Origin: Scilla litardierei
Lineage: Eukaryota; Streptophyta; Magnoliopsida; Asparagales; Asparagaceae
Direction of reading: 5' to 3'
DNA: 64,000 nucleotides
Assembly (NCBI GenBank): GCA_030789695.1
Contig: CM061142.1
Coordinates: 48,301,987 to 48,365,986 of the forward strand
The position numbers and the translations under genes are program-made. The notes beneath the pieces are model-generated. The model had not been told where the DNA came from. It ran no database searches and worked only from the letters and a program-made list of their open reading frames with translations. Each line of letters opens with the position of its first letter. Within the stretch, counting starts at the first letter, position 1. Below, in pieces: positions 33,584-44,612 of this stretch.

Positions 33584-36343
33584 TCAGGGGGGGGGGGGGG
33601 GGTGGGGAGGCTGATCCCGTTTCGACCTGGCAGTGGCATTGGCGGGAGCTAGCTCCGGCTGGTAGGGGTCATCACTCCGCCCGGGGGAGTCGACTTTCAG
33701 GTTCACCTCTGGTCCTTTGTGCTTGGTTGACCCTACGTAGCAGCTCCTTGACAGCTTCTGGCTTCCCCGCACGATTCCCACCCCTCGGGGGGTTTGGAAC
33801 TTGACCATCTGATGGAGAAGGCTGGGGAGCGCTCCAATGGCCGACATGTATGGTCGTCCTATAATCCCGTTGTACGCTGACATAATGTCGACCACAACGA
33901 ACAGCGTCATTCGAGTGACGACCTGTGGCTCCTCTCCGAGGGTTATTGGCAAGGTGATCACCCCCATGATGGGGGTGGAGTGACCGGTGAAACCGACGAG
34001 GGGCCCGGTACAAGGTCTCAGGTCGGTCGGCCGCAACCCCATTTTCTCGATCGTGGACATGAACAGGATGTCGCAAGAGCTCCCTGTGTCGATCAGGAGG
34101 CGGCTGACGATGGCTGTCCCAATCTGGGCCTCGATGACGATGGCGTCGTCGTGGGGCTGCTCGATCCCCTCTAGATCCTCGTCACTGAAAGTAATGGGAG
34201 GGTAGGCCATCCTTCTCCCTCTCCGGTCCCCCCCGAGACCCGCCGTCATCACTTGCCTTGCATACGCCTTTTTGCTTGACGACGACGCCCCTCCTGAAGA
34301 TGGCCCGCCGCATATCGTATCTATGCGCAAGACGGGTTTCGGTGGGTGAAGCTCTTCCCGCTCGCCGTTTGCCGGAGGGTCTGCCCTCCGCGCCATTCGG
34401 TGGTTCCCATCTTCTCGGTCTGGTCTTCGGCCTCCGACGAAATCCCCCAGGTGGCCCGCCTGGATCAGCCGCTCGATTTCCCTTTTGAGGGTGAAGCAGT
34501 CATCGGTGTCGTGGCCGTGGTCCCGGTGGTACTGGCAGTATTTCTTAAAATCTCTCCGGGCCGGGTCCGACTTCATTTCTCGGGGCGGCTCTGGCAGCAG
34601 ACCGGCCCGGGTGGCCGCAGCCATCACCTCGATCAGGGGGGCATTGAGTTGCATGTAATGTGCCCGCAAGGGGACATATTGTCTTGGGGCGACTCGAGGG
34701 AGCCCTTGTGCCGGAGCAAACTCGCGCGCCGGACCGGGGCGATCTTGGGGGCGAGGCCCGGGCGGCTCCCGCCTTGGTCGGGCTAGCCGATCACGACACC
34801 GGTCCCCCTCTTCCTGTCTCGGCCGAGGGTGTGATCGGGGTTCGCCTTGAGTCGGTTTCGCCCGGGGGAACACGGTCTTTGCACCAAGAGTTTCTTCGGC
34901 CAACGCGTGCCTCTCCGTCATGGCAACCAATGCCTCATAGTCGGTCGGCGGGTCCCGGAGCAAGGATTTGTGGAGGCTCCGAGTCCGTAACCCCGTTTTG
35001 AAGGCCAGCATAAGCACCTCATCCCCACATGTCACCACCGCCCGTCTCTCCTCCTGAAAACGGCGGAGGTATCTACCTGTTGTCTCTCCTTCTCCTTGGA
35101 CTATCGTGCAGAGATAGTCCAGGGGCTTCTTCTTCGTCCGCCCGGCCCGGAACTCTTGGCAGAATTTGTGGGATAGCTCGCCAAAGCTCCCGACGGATCT
35201 CGCTGGCAAGCCGAAGTACCAGTCCAGCGCGGTGTCCCTTAGGCTCTGGGAGAAATGTCGGCACAGGAACGCCTCATCCACACCCTGCGCCTCCATTGCC
35301 CCCCGGTATTGTTGCACGTGTGTGAGGGGGTCGCCCCTCCCATTGTACATTGCCAAGTGAGGAGGTTTGAACTTTTTGGGCCTTGGGGCGGACGTTATCC
35401 ACCGTGCGAGCGGCGTGGCCTCCTCCGGATAGGTAGGGCGATCCGGGGCATCCCCTCTTCGCCATTCGGGGGTCAGGCTCCGGTTGCGTCGCGGCCGTCG
35501 GTAGTCCTCCGCCCCCGGGGAGTAGTCCGATGGTCGTCTGGCGGGGCTCCTCCCTCGGGCCGAGGACTCGACGGGTTGTGGGCTGTGGCTCTCCCAGCGC
35601 CAGCACCTCCCGGCCAGCTCTCCTCGGGCCTCCATCCGTTCCTGATTCTCCCGGAGGAGCCTCTCGCGCTCGGCAGCGAGGAAGCGTAGTTGTCGGCAAA
35701 CGGCCTCCTCGTGCAGGGTATCGGAGGGGTGGTGCTGGTGACGCGGGTCGCCTGCTCCAGGTGGGGTTCTGTTCAGCAACGGGTCCCGCTCGTTCCCGGG
35801 TCGCCGTCCCATCGTCGTTTCTTCAATGACTTCTTGGTTGCTTCTGTTTTCCTTCCTCAGCCTTTCGCGCTCTACGACGATGAAGCGGAGTTGGCGGCGG
35901 GCGGTCTCTTCTTCCTGGTAGGCCCTCCGGGCGGTTTCGGCCGCCTCATCCAAACGCCTTTGCGCGGCGGCCGCCTCCCCCAAGCGCCTCCACCGCTGCG
36001 CAACTTCCATCTCCTCTTCCAGGAGCCTTTGCTGGGCCGCAATCTCCTCAGCGAGCCCCCTATCCTCCCCCTCCTCCTCGAATTGAGGGTGAAGGTTCCG
36101 CCTTACGTTCAAGGGCTCTGAGGGGCCAGGCGGAGGCTCCGTTCCAGCCGTCTGATAGCCTCTCCTGGCCAGGGGGACGACCTCGAAGCTCTTCAGGACG
36201 ACGGGGGCTGAAGTATGTTCAGTCTCGGTGCCCATCCCCAGAAGGGGGTCGGACGCTGGGGTGATTTGTAGGGAGAGCGGTTCCTGAGCCACGGGATCTT
36301 TGCCGTGGTCAGGGTTCTGCGAGATCGGCATGGAGTCTAACAT
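33584..36343 (-). CDS. Gag-protease polyprotein of D (919 aa)
   Basis: Starts with ATG at 36343, 15 bp after the primer-site block. Residues 95-240 are Glu/Arg-rich and probably coiled coil. The retrotransposon gag core is at about 330-480 (WYFGLPARSVGSFGELSHKF, then YLRRFQEERR). A zinc-knuckle-like YCQYHRDHGHDTDDC is at 602-616, and a retropepsin with catalytic IDTGSSCD near 751 and IIGRPYM about 100 residues on. Intact polyproteins of this lineage continue into reverse transcriptase; this one ends in a Pro run encoded by a poly-C tract (33587-33602) followed by a stop. Gag would build the particle and protease process it; the copying enzymes must come from another element. Confidence 0.88.
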   Translation of the reverse strand: MLDSMPISQNPDHGKDPVAQEPLSLQITPASDPLLGMGTETEHTSAPVVLKSFEVVPLARRGYQTAGTEPPPGPSEPLNVRRNLHPQFEEEGEDRGLAEEIAAQQRLLEEEMEVAQRWRRLGEAAAAQRRLDEAAETARRAYQEEETARRQLRFIVVERERLRKENRSNQEVIEETTMGRRPGNERDPLLNRTPPGAGDPRHQHHPSDTLHEEAVCRQLRFLAAERERLLRENQERMEARGELAGRCWRWESHSPQPVESSARGRSPARRPSDYSPGAEDYRRPRRNRSLTPEWRRGDAPDRPTYPEEATPLARWITSAPRPKKFKPPHLAMYNGRGDPLTHVQQYRGAMEAQGVDEAFLCRHFSQSLRDTALDWYFGLPARSVGSFGELSHKFCQEFRAGRTKKKPLDYLCTIVQGEGETTGRYLRRFQEERRAVVTCGDEVLMLAFKTGLRTRSLHKSLLRDPPTDYEALVAMTERHALAEETLGAKTVFPRAKPTQGEPRSHPRPRQEEGDRCRDRLARPRREPPGPRPQDRPGPAREFAPAQGLPRVAPRQYVPLRAHYMQLNAPLIEVMAAATRAGLLPEPPREMKSDPARRDFKKYCQYHRDHGHDTDDCFTLKREIERLIQAGHLGDFVGGRRPDREDGNHRMARRADPPANGEREELHPPKPVLRIDTICGGPSSGGASSSSKKAYARQVMTAGLGGDRRGRRMAYPPITFSDEDLEGIEQPHDDAIVIEAQIGTAIVSRLLIDTGSSCDILFMSTIEKMGLRPTDLRPCTGPLVGFTGHSTPIMGVITLPITLGEEPQVVTRMTLFVVVDIMSAYNGIIGRPYMSAIGALPSLLHQMVKFQTPRGVGIVRGSQKLSRSCYVGSTKHKGPEVNLKVDSPGRSDDPYQPELAPANATARSKRDQPPHPPPPP

Positions 36344-36357
36344 GGGTGTGACCCTTC

Positions 36358-36378
36358 GTTCCTACAGACGGCGTCAAT
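36358..36378 (-). promoter_or_regulatory. Primer-binding site of D
   Basis: Minus strand directly after the 5' LTR reads TTGACGCCGTCTGTAGGAAC, close to the TGGCGCCGTCTGTGGGAAC type of plant Tat elements, with changes at two or three bases. Confidence 0.7.
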
Positions 36379-37468
36379 TGTTACGAGGTGGAACTCGCGT
36401 ACAATGAATTTGTATTATAGGGAACCAAGGGCACGTTGGTTATATGGAAATGAGGGGTTAGGTAGGCTGTTTTACAGGTGATTAGTGGGATGAAGAGGTT
36501 GTATCCGTTGCCGGTGGAGCTCACAGGATCGTATCTCGTCGGACGTAGCTGAGGGAGGTCGGACGGCGGGGGGGGGGGGGGGGGGGGGTGACGCCAACTT
36601 TGGCCAAGGGGCGAGCTCTCCTGCAGCACGAACAACTCGTCAGAAGGGCGGGGTTGGGGTCCAACCCTTAGCCCCTCCGATGCCTAAGTCAGTAAAAGGG
36701 CTTAAATGGGGGGCTGGACACGCCGGCCGGACTGACTGTGTGTCCGCCTCGCGTGACGAGCTATAGGTGGGAGAACAAAGATATGGAGGACCTTTGCTCT
36801 CGTGTGTGAATAATGGAAGATTAGAGAATTTTCTAACCCCCTCTCCGTAAGAGGAGAGGGGGTATTTATACCTGACGGGTGATGACTAGGAGTGCTGAGC
36901 TGGCTTGGGTGTCAGCGGAAACTTCGGACGAGGACGTCGGGAACAGGAGTCCCTGATCTGCTTCTGTCAGGCGGCGCAACGGCCGAGGGGGTGCTTTTGT
37001 CGGGATGTCAGGGCCGAAAGCACTAACCGCCGGTCAGGTCAGCCGCCTGGGGGTGCTTTGTCAGACGGTCGGGTGACGTATGGGTTAGTCACGTCCTTAT
37101 CCTAGGTTGTTTGTCGTTAGCGTCGAACTAAGGGTCTGGCTCACTTTTGGGCGCCGCGGTTCGCGGGAATCGGACGGGCTGATCCGGTCGGGGGTCGTCC
37201 GGTCCGACCGCGCCCGCCAATAGGCCTGGCCTAGCTATACGACCGTCCCCTAACGCGCTCCCCCGGTGGGCCGGGCGGCCGCGGTTGTTCGCCTCGGCCG
37301 GTCGCAGTTGTTCGCCCCGGCCGTTTCGGGGAGTGCTGTAAGGCGCGCCTACCGCCGTGATGCCCCGGGTTTACGGGGCGGCGGCCCTAATTGTTAATTG
37401 GTGAGCTAAAGGGGTATGTTAGCGGATCCGGGTGGGAGTTGGGCTACTATGACCTTTAGTTCGTAACA
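36379..37468 (-). mobile_element. 5' LTR of D
   Basis: Partner of the LTR at 23073. G run of 21 (36568-36588). TATAAATA on the minus strand at 36863-36870 with the same adjoining hairpin. Followed on the plus strand by the GGTTG duplication and the rest of LTR E. Confidence 0.92.
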
Positions 37469-37768
37469 GGTTGGGTCCTTGTGTAGGCAAAATCCTCTTG
37501 GTGAAGTATCTCTTTGTGGGATTTGTATTCACTTCTCTTTGTGAGAATATAGTGAATATTGGTGTGGCTGGACGTACCCAAGTTTTGGGAAACCAGGGTA
37601 AAATCTTGTGTTTGCGATTGTTTTAATTGTGTTGATTAATTTCTCTTGAATTTATTATTCCGCATTTGCAAGTTAAATTTTAATTGCATAATTTTTATTG
37701 CCATTACACTATTCATCCCCCCTCTAGTGTGTTGTTGTTAGTATTGCAAGGGTAAGGCGATCCTTATA
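37469..37768 (+). mobile_element. 5' LTR of E, last segment (U5)
   Basis: Contains GGCTGGACGTACCC...AAACCAGGGTAAAATC and CATCCCCCCTCTAGTGTG, conserved landmarks of Sirevirus LTR ends. Ends GATCCTTATA, where the expected final CA has become TA. Confidence 0.75.
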
Positions 37769-37770
37769 AT

Positions 37771-37781
37771 TGGTATCAGAG
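37771..37781 (+). promoter_or_regulatory. Primer-binding site of E (initiator Met tRNA)
   Basis: TGGTATCAGAG directly after the LTR; complementary to the 3' end of plant initiator Met tRNA, as in most plant Copia elements. Confidence 0.85.
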
Positions 37782-37804
37782 TGAGGTTATAGCATACTGC
37801 AACG

Positions 37805-39075
37805 ATGGAATTCAACGCTACATCCGCGTCTCATGAAGAAGGTCATTCTACCGTTCGACCCCCGCTCTTCAACGGAACCAACTAACCAAGTTGGAAGATC
37901 AGGATGATGATCTACATGGAGGGTCAAGACCTATGGGACATCACGGAGGTTCCATTTGAGAAGCCCACTACACCTGCAGCTTCAAGGACAAAGGCGGAGA
38001 AGGACTCGATCAAATTCAATGCGAGGGCTATGAATGCATTCCATTGCGCCCTCTCAGCAAATGAGTTCAATCGCATCTCCATGTGCAAAATGACCAACAA
38101 AATTTGGCATACTTTGGAGATATATCATGAAGGGACTACAAAGGTAAAGAAATCTAAACAAACTGTGTTTAGATCTAAATATGAAATGTTTAAGATGCAG
38201 GAAGGAGAAAGCATTTCAGAGATGTTCACAAGGTTCACATATATCGTGAACGCGTTGGAGGGACTTAAAAAGATGATTTTCCAAGAGGATCGTGTAGAGA
38301 AGATCCTTGATTCTCTCACACCCCATTGGGAGTCAAAGGCCAATGGAATTTTGGAGTCATATGACATGTCCAAATACACCGTTGAGGAGTGCATTGGAAA
38401 TCTCATGGCGTACGAAGTGAAGCTTTAACACAAGAAGGAGATTCAACCATCGAAGCCCGAAAAGCCGGAAAAGCAAAAGGGGGTTGCATTCCATGCCAAG
38501 GAGGAGCCAATCAAATGGAGGAAGAAATTCCATCGAGAAGCTACTAGTGAAGAAGATGAGCTAGAAGAAGCAAGTGGAGAAGAAATTAGGATCTTACCGA
38601 GCAATTCAAGGCATTCCTCAAGTGCAAGCACGGTAAATCTTTGTCAAAGTTTGCCTCTAATTCTAACAAGGTTCCTACTTGTTACACTTGCAGTGGAAAA
38701 TGTCACCTATCCACCGAATGCCCTTCCAAACCCAACAAAGGGACTTATAAGGGAAAAGGAAAGAAGCATTGGAAAGGAAAGTCCAAGTCCAAAACCCACA
38801 ATAAGGGGCTTGTTGGGACATTTGATGATTCGAGTGTGGATACATCTAGGAACGAAGAAGAGGATGACAAGGAGGAAGCTCACTCGTGCTTTGTGGCAAT
38901 TGATGTTCCTACAGCAATCCCCTGTGGCTCAAATAAGGAAGAGTTAGAAGCTTGGCTCAACTCATATGAGGGAATGGGCCCCATGGCTATCGAGGAGGAG
39001 TCATGGTCAAGTCCTAGCGAGGAAGAAGACGATAATGAGATTGAGGAGAAGATCTCATACGAGGAGCTTGAATAT
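37805..39075 (+). pseudogene. Gag of Sirevirus-like element E, broken
   Basis: ATG at 37805. A Copia gag (UBN2/DUF4219 type) can be read: RPPLFNGTN, WKIRMMIYMEGQDLW, NAFHCALSANEFNRIS, IWHTLEIYHEGT, EDRVEKILDSL. Stops interrupt it at 37883-37885 (TAA where the family has Tyr) and 38426-38428 (TAA), and the frame changes before 38641. A CCHC zinc knuckle (CYTCSGKCHLSTEC) lies at about 38680-38721, followed by an acidic region. The sequence stops abruptly at the LTR of F, so protease, integrase and reverse transcriptase are missing. Non-functional. Confidence 0.85.
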
Positions 39076-39797
39076 TGTAACAGCCGTTTTTCGACCGTAG
39101 TATTTTTTACGCATACGACTCTTTTCGTGTGCGTATTTTATTTGGCCTCTTCTTGGATCTGGACTATGCGATGTGATATGTCGTTGTGACCGTATGGAAG
39201 GGTGGTGGAGATGGTTTGGTTTTAAAGATGAGTTATATGCTATATGGGGTATGAAAAGGGTATAATTAGGGATGACTAGGATAGAGAGTGTGAGAGAAGG
39301 GGTGTGCAAAGTGGGAAAAAGTTGGGTGAGAATAAAGGGAGCAAATCCATCTCATGATACGTATGGATTCTTTAATAATTTGATTAGGGATTTGAAATTT
39401 GAAATTGATTAAGGCTAATTAGGCTGGATTTTGATTAGTGATTTGGTTGGGCTAGGGTGTCCAAAAATTACGGAAAAAATATCGGGACGATCGTGACGAA
39501 GAGAGGCTTGCGGGTACGGTGATCAATCGCGCGTTTGGTCCACGGAAAACGAACTCAAAATAAAATGGTCCAGCGACTAAGTCTAAAGCTACGACGTCTC
39601 TCCAAACAAAGCTGATTTGTGGGAGAACGACCCATAAAATGACGTTCACCAAAAATCCCACAAATAACTACCCTTCCATACGGTTACAACGACATATCAC
39701 ATTGCATAGTCCGGATCCAAGAAGAGGCCAAATAAAATATGCACATGAAAAGAGTCGTACACGTAGAAAATACAACTATCGGAAAACGTCCGTTACA
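39076..39797 (-). repeat. Folded-back LTR of F: 128-bp inverted repeats
   Basis: 39076-39203 and 39670-39797 are inverted copies, roughly 85-90% identical by eye; both begin TGTAAC and share CGACTCTTTTC, TATTTTATTTGGCCTCTTC and GTGATATGTCGTTGT. The right arm is the LTR start adjoining the polypurine tract. The left arm is the same LTR start in opposite orientation and forms the junction with the gag of E. The LTR's normal end (GGGGYRTGACA) is missing here. Confidence 0.8.
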
Positions 39798-42137
39798 TTC
39801 TACCCACCTTAGAAATGATTCCGCCCTCGGAATCACTTATAATAATAATAATAATAATATCTATATACACTTATGCCTACATCTCCCATATTTCACATAA
39901 TGATCACTAATCCTATAACTTTTAATCAGTGTTCCTCATCAATTCATCATAACTCGTCCCTCCACTGAATAAGCTATAACTAGAATCACATCCTAGTACC
40001 TGACTATAGATCCATATTTCCATCTACAAATCAATAATCATCTCGTCACCAATATATCATCCATCATATTAACTCATAAATTTAGCCTCCATAATTAATG
40101 AACCATCAAGCCATATCTATCCTTACCCCTATCATCTAATCTCCTAATCATATTAAATCCATCTTCATAATATCCATCCGTCTCAACATGTCGCGTTATC
40201 TCCAATGCCTTCTCACCTCAACTTAATAATCAAGTCTTGATGCTTTAAACGTTTTATTCATTTCATGATCACTCTAAATCATACTATACCCTTATAGCTA
40301 CTCCTATCTACCACTCGTCCAAGTTTCAGATCTGATAAGTACTCATCTCCATGTGTACAATTTCATCCCACTAGAATTTTCCATCGAGTCCGTCACACAT
40401 TGGTATTATAAATAAGTCTTGGACACCTCGTCCTTTTCATCCGAAAGAAATCTAATCTAATATCTTTGTGTTCAAAATCAACCAATCACCGCTACAACAT
40501 AACTCAATCACCGCTACAACATAACTCATCTCACTCTATGCCTACCCGCAAACATTATCCTATAACAAAAATAGCTAGTACTAACAATATCATAACAATA
40601 AAAAATAACACTCCCAAAGAGGGAAAGAAAAGAATGGTTTAAAAAATACATGTGGGAAAAACGTGAGGAGTTGTGGTATTGGATGAGGGAAGATAAGGGG
40701 TGTGATCTTTGTGGGCTAGTTTCAAAACTTTAAAGATTTGGTTTAAAAGAAAACAAAAGTTTTGATACAATCACATGCAGCCAAAGATAAGCTATACCAT
40801 AATATGAAAGACCGAGTCTAAGGAATTGCCTGTTAGGACGCTATCCACACCTATATGAATACCATCGTTTAGACAACTTCATACATATATCACGAGTAAC
40901 ACTGAGTATACATACATGACGCAAGAGACAATCATTAACATCCTAAAGGTAGTAGATTCATACAGGTCCGCACACTCTACCTATAAACATACACCACGAC
41001 GACGTCACAAAACCAAGGGCCCACTACTAAACTAGAGTTAACACTGGCAACTACAAGCACTAATGTCTAAATAATAGAAAGGAAACCGAAGGCAAAATCG
41101 TAACGAAACAAGATTTGGAAAGAACGAGTTCAGATAAGGCGAGGATAAGAAGATAGCTGGTTGGATGGGACAAAAATATTGCTCAAAATAATTAAAGAGA
41201 TGAAAGAATGATTACGTGTAAAATATGGTATCATATTTATTTATACTTATAAAAATATGCAGAAATAGCGAGCAGATGGTAATATATTACAACTCGAAAA
41301 AAGAGTTAGACAAAGGAAAAAGAGTAGGGTGAGGTAGCGATTGTTTTGCAAATGAAAATAGGTTTATACTAAGATTTTTGAAATATGAGCACGATGAACA
41401 TAGAACTGATATATATAGTAATTGAAGTTCCCTTTAGTTTAGAAAATATTTTAAAAGTACGTATGATAAGTGGTTAAAATAAATTTCGTAGTTTAGAAAA
41501 AAAGTTATATATTGTATTATCAAAATGGTAACAAGATTTTAAACCTGAAATACGAAAGATACCGGTTCGAAAATAAGTACGAGATAGTAACTTAAAAATT
41601 ACGACCTAGAAGGATTCAAAATCCAAGAAAGAATTTTAACTCAACCGAAAAGCAAGAAATTTAATATATAATAAGGGGTTTTTAAAGAAGTTAAACTGAG
41701 CGAAGAGTTTAATAAGGAATTTTGAAAATACTTTTAGAGGAATCAGAATTTGCAATGGGGAAGATTCAAAGAATTAACGATAATCGTCATGAAGCGGTCA
41801 CGGAAATCGGGGGCGAAGAATATGATCGCATAAAGAATACACCTAAGATATGATTCATAAAGAGCTATGATGGAAATGTACGGTCGATAACACAGAAGGA
41901 TAATGACTAGGAAGATGCTAGAAATCAGGGGTTCTAATCCTCGGACCATCTAAAGATCAAGAGAACTCATCACTAAGACTTCCAAATGAACCAGTAAGTA
42001 GTAAAGATCTCAGGGAGGAGTCCAAAGCGAGTCAAGATTATGTTCTGCTGGGTTCGAAGTTAGTGGACCCGAGTGAACGACTAAAAGGACTTTAGAAATC
42101 TAACATGGTCGAAGCCGGGTGAGAGGCTACTAGGGTA
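39798..42137 (-). other. Internal region of F, larger part, non-coding
   Basis: Begins (plus strand) with the complement of the polypurine tract and an (ATA)n tract at 39838-39861. A/T-rich; no reading frame with recognisable protein similarity on either strand. Ends at the GGGTA target site of H. Confidence 0.65.
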
Positions 42138-44575
42138 TGTTGGAAGCAACGATCTATGATTTTGGTTTGATGATGACAAACGTGTTGTTGTTTCTGACGT
42201 GTGTGCTCAGTGTGTTTCAGACTTGGCGAAACAATATACTTTCGATATTCAGCAGAATTGCTATTCGTATAGCATTTTGAGAAGCGAGGGACTGTGTGTG
42301 CACAAAGAAGTTTGACTTGGTCAATATTGGATGAGATGGAAATAATTTGATGACTTGGTCAAAGATCTATTCATTTGGACTAGGCCAAAAATAGGAGAGA
42401 AATGGGATGACATCTCTTATCGAATCTTTTAGAGAGATCATACTTGATTCTCCTAGCCGAATTTGTATTTCAAATATTGAAGAGATCAAGTCAAAACCAA
42501 TCTCTCTAATCCTAGTCAAATACAAACTTCTACCAATACCCAATCTCCTAGATTGTAGAGATTCTCTCTCATCCCTAAGTCGCACAAATATCTTGCCCTA
42601 TATAATTCTCTCTCAAAACCCAAATGAGGAGAGCGGCTATCAAATAATTCAGAGGAGAGGGTCACATTGTTCTCGTGCGGCTGATAAATCAAAAAAAAAC
42701 TAGGGTAAGACAACAAAGAAAAAAAAGCGGGGTGCCGGCCATCACTTGTTAAAAAGACCCTTGCATATCTCTCTTCCTAAGCCGCAAGCACCAAGCACAA
42801 CTCTCATCTCCTAAAACTCCTCCAAGGCCAAATCAACTTGCTAACATCTTCTCCCAAAGCCTCGGACTCATTTTTATCATCGCGCCATCAACGTCGACCC
42901 ACGTTGCTGTCGCCACTCAAACGAAGTTGGAGAGAAGCACACGACATCGTAGTCAAGATCCCGTCGACCTCGTCGCTGCAAGTCGGAGTCAAAGATCTTT
43001 GCGCCACCGTCGAAGAGGACCACCGCAGCTACCCATCTCGTCGCCGTGAAGAAGAAACTGTCGCCGCGTCCAGAGCTAGCACATCCACGCTGCACTTGTC
43101 GCTCTCCGTCGAGGAAGAAGTCGACGCTTCAAGATCATCTCGCCGTCGACTGAAAAGCCTGCCGCCGCTGCTGAACGTCATTCACGAAGAACTCCGCTGC
43201 ACATCGTTGCCAAGGGAGCTGAATCCTCGGCGCTACATCTTAAAGTCCTCGCCGTCGAAAACAGAGTCGCCACCGTCGAGAACAGAGCTCCGCTGCCGTC
43301 ACCTGAGTCACAGCCCTTCGATCAGACATTTGATCGAACACCTCACGTGCGCGATCAAAACGGCGTATCGCCATTGCCTGAAGCACGTCGCCGTTGACCC
43401 GCACGCTGAAGGAGTCACTCGCCGTCCTAACGCCGCTGTTGCCAGGGTTGAAGCCACCGACGAGCTTCACGAACGAGTCGCCCCTGCCTCGAGCTGGTCA
43501 CCGGAATTCCCATTAAACGAAGCCCAGAGAAGAGGCGCTACTGACGTTGGAGAAGATCACCGCTGATACACGCCAACAAGTTTGAAGACGCCGCCGTCGC
43601 TGTTGAACGAGATCCTCGCCGCCACCGTCAACGTTGCGAAGCCATTGGACGAGATCTCGCCGTCGCTGAGAGCTTACCGTCGTCGAGGAGTTGCCACCGT
43701 TCGAAGTTACTGAGCCTTTGCTGTGGAGACGAAGCTGTAGTCGGAGAACCCGTCGTCGGAAGGAGCTGCCGCCTGCAATCTCAAGTCGAAGCCGCCCGAC
43801 ATCCCTCACGCCTGCATGCCTGAAAGACGAATCGGAGAGAAATCCACGAACTGACGTGGAAGGGATAACGCGAGCGAAATTAAAGGAAGCTGTGCGAATT
43901 GGATGCTGACGTGGATTATTAAAGAATTGCTTAGCGCACCGACCAAGCTTAATTAAGTTTGAACTGCAGCTGCTTTACGCACAGACCTATTTGCGTACTA
44001 GAATTCAAAGGGCTACAACTTGACATCCAGGAGTCAGATTGAGACACCGTTTGCGTCAGATTGGAGCTGACGACGCGCTGATTGACAGAGACGTCTACGA
44101 GGACACAAACTGAGCATTTCTAAACCCTTAAACTCTTTTATTTGTGTCTTAGTGTAACGTTCTCTGTAGGGGAAACTTTTACCTATTTTTTTGGACTATT
44201 TTGGGACTTGTCTAGTTGGGACTAGACAAGTGGGACCCAGCTAGTTTGGGACTAGCTGGTAGAAAGCTTCGCTAGGATTGATAGTGAGAGGAAACACTGT
44301 GTGTGGGGTACTGAGAGTCCGGCGAGTGTAGAGGCGTAGAGAGTGCTCTGAGCGTGCTCTAACTTGTGACTTTGTACATATTGCACTATTCAATACTAGT
44401 ATTTTCTTTGGGGGCTGGAGTAGGTTGTTGGGACGACCGAACCAGGGTAAATCTGCTGTGTACTCTGTGTCTGCTCTGGTTGTGCTTTTAACTGCGTGTG
44501 ATTTCTCGTGGGTTGCACGAGAATTTTTTTATTAGCCTATTCACCCCCCCTCTAGGCTAGGATCCAGATCCAACA
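42138..44575 (+). mobile_element. 5' LTR of H
   Basis: TGTTGGAAGC...CAGATCCAACA. TATA box TATATAAT at 42599-42606. A CG-rich block (42880-43830) lies downstream. The last 200 bp carry GGCTGGAGTAGG...GAACCAGGGTAAATC and CACCCCCCCTCTAG. A 242-codon open frame in the CG-rich block has no ATG and is not called as a gene. Confidence 0.92.
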
Positions 44576-44577
44576 AG

Positions 44578-44589
44578 TGGTATCAGAGC
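44578..44589 (+). promoter_or_regulatory. Primer-binding site of H (initiator Met tRNA)
   Basis: TGGTATCAGAGC two bases after the LTR end. Confidence 0.92.
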
Positions 44590-44612
44590 CAGTTTAGTAG
44601 ATCTAGCCTAGT

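Larger units (their letters stand above)
23073..37468 (-). mobile_element. Complete Tat-like Gypsy element D, 14.4 kb, without RT/integrase
   Basis: LTRs of 1091 bp (23073-24163) and 1090 bp (36379-37468), target duplication GGTTG at 23068-23072 and 37469-37473. On the minus strand: 5' LTR (36379-37468), primer site, gag-protease (36343-33584), a 213-bp tandem array, an unassigned stretch, two antisense genes, polypurine tract, 3' LTR. LTRs differ at about 13 sites plus G-run length (about 1.2%). Reverse transcriptase, RNase H and integrase are absent, so mobilisation must have been in trans. Tat lineage is inferred from the GCCGTCTG primer site, the gag type and the antisense extra ORFs. Confidence 0.9.
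12365..39075 (+). mobile_element. Sirevirus-like Copia element E, 5' part, host of C and D
   Basis: Once C and D and their target duplications are removed, an LTR of about 1.83 kb (12365-37768) is followed by an initiator-Met primer site and a gag pseudogene. LTR joins are exact: the DNA on either side of C shares GTAAG and that on either side of D shares GGTTG. The element is cut at 39075 by the LTR of F, so pol and the 3' LTR are missing. Confidence 0.8.

Noticed and set aside
42838..43566. 242-codon open frame in both LTRs of H (also 48475-49203)
   Set aside because: It has no ATG, is Arg/Ser-rich from CGTCG-type composition, and the two copies show about eight amino-acid changes against about eight silent ones, with no sign of constraint.
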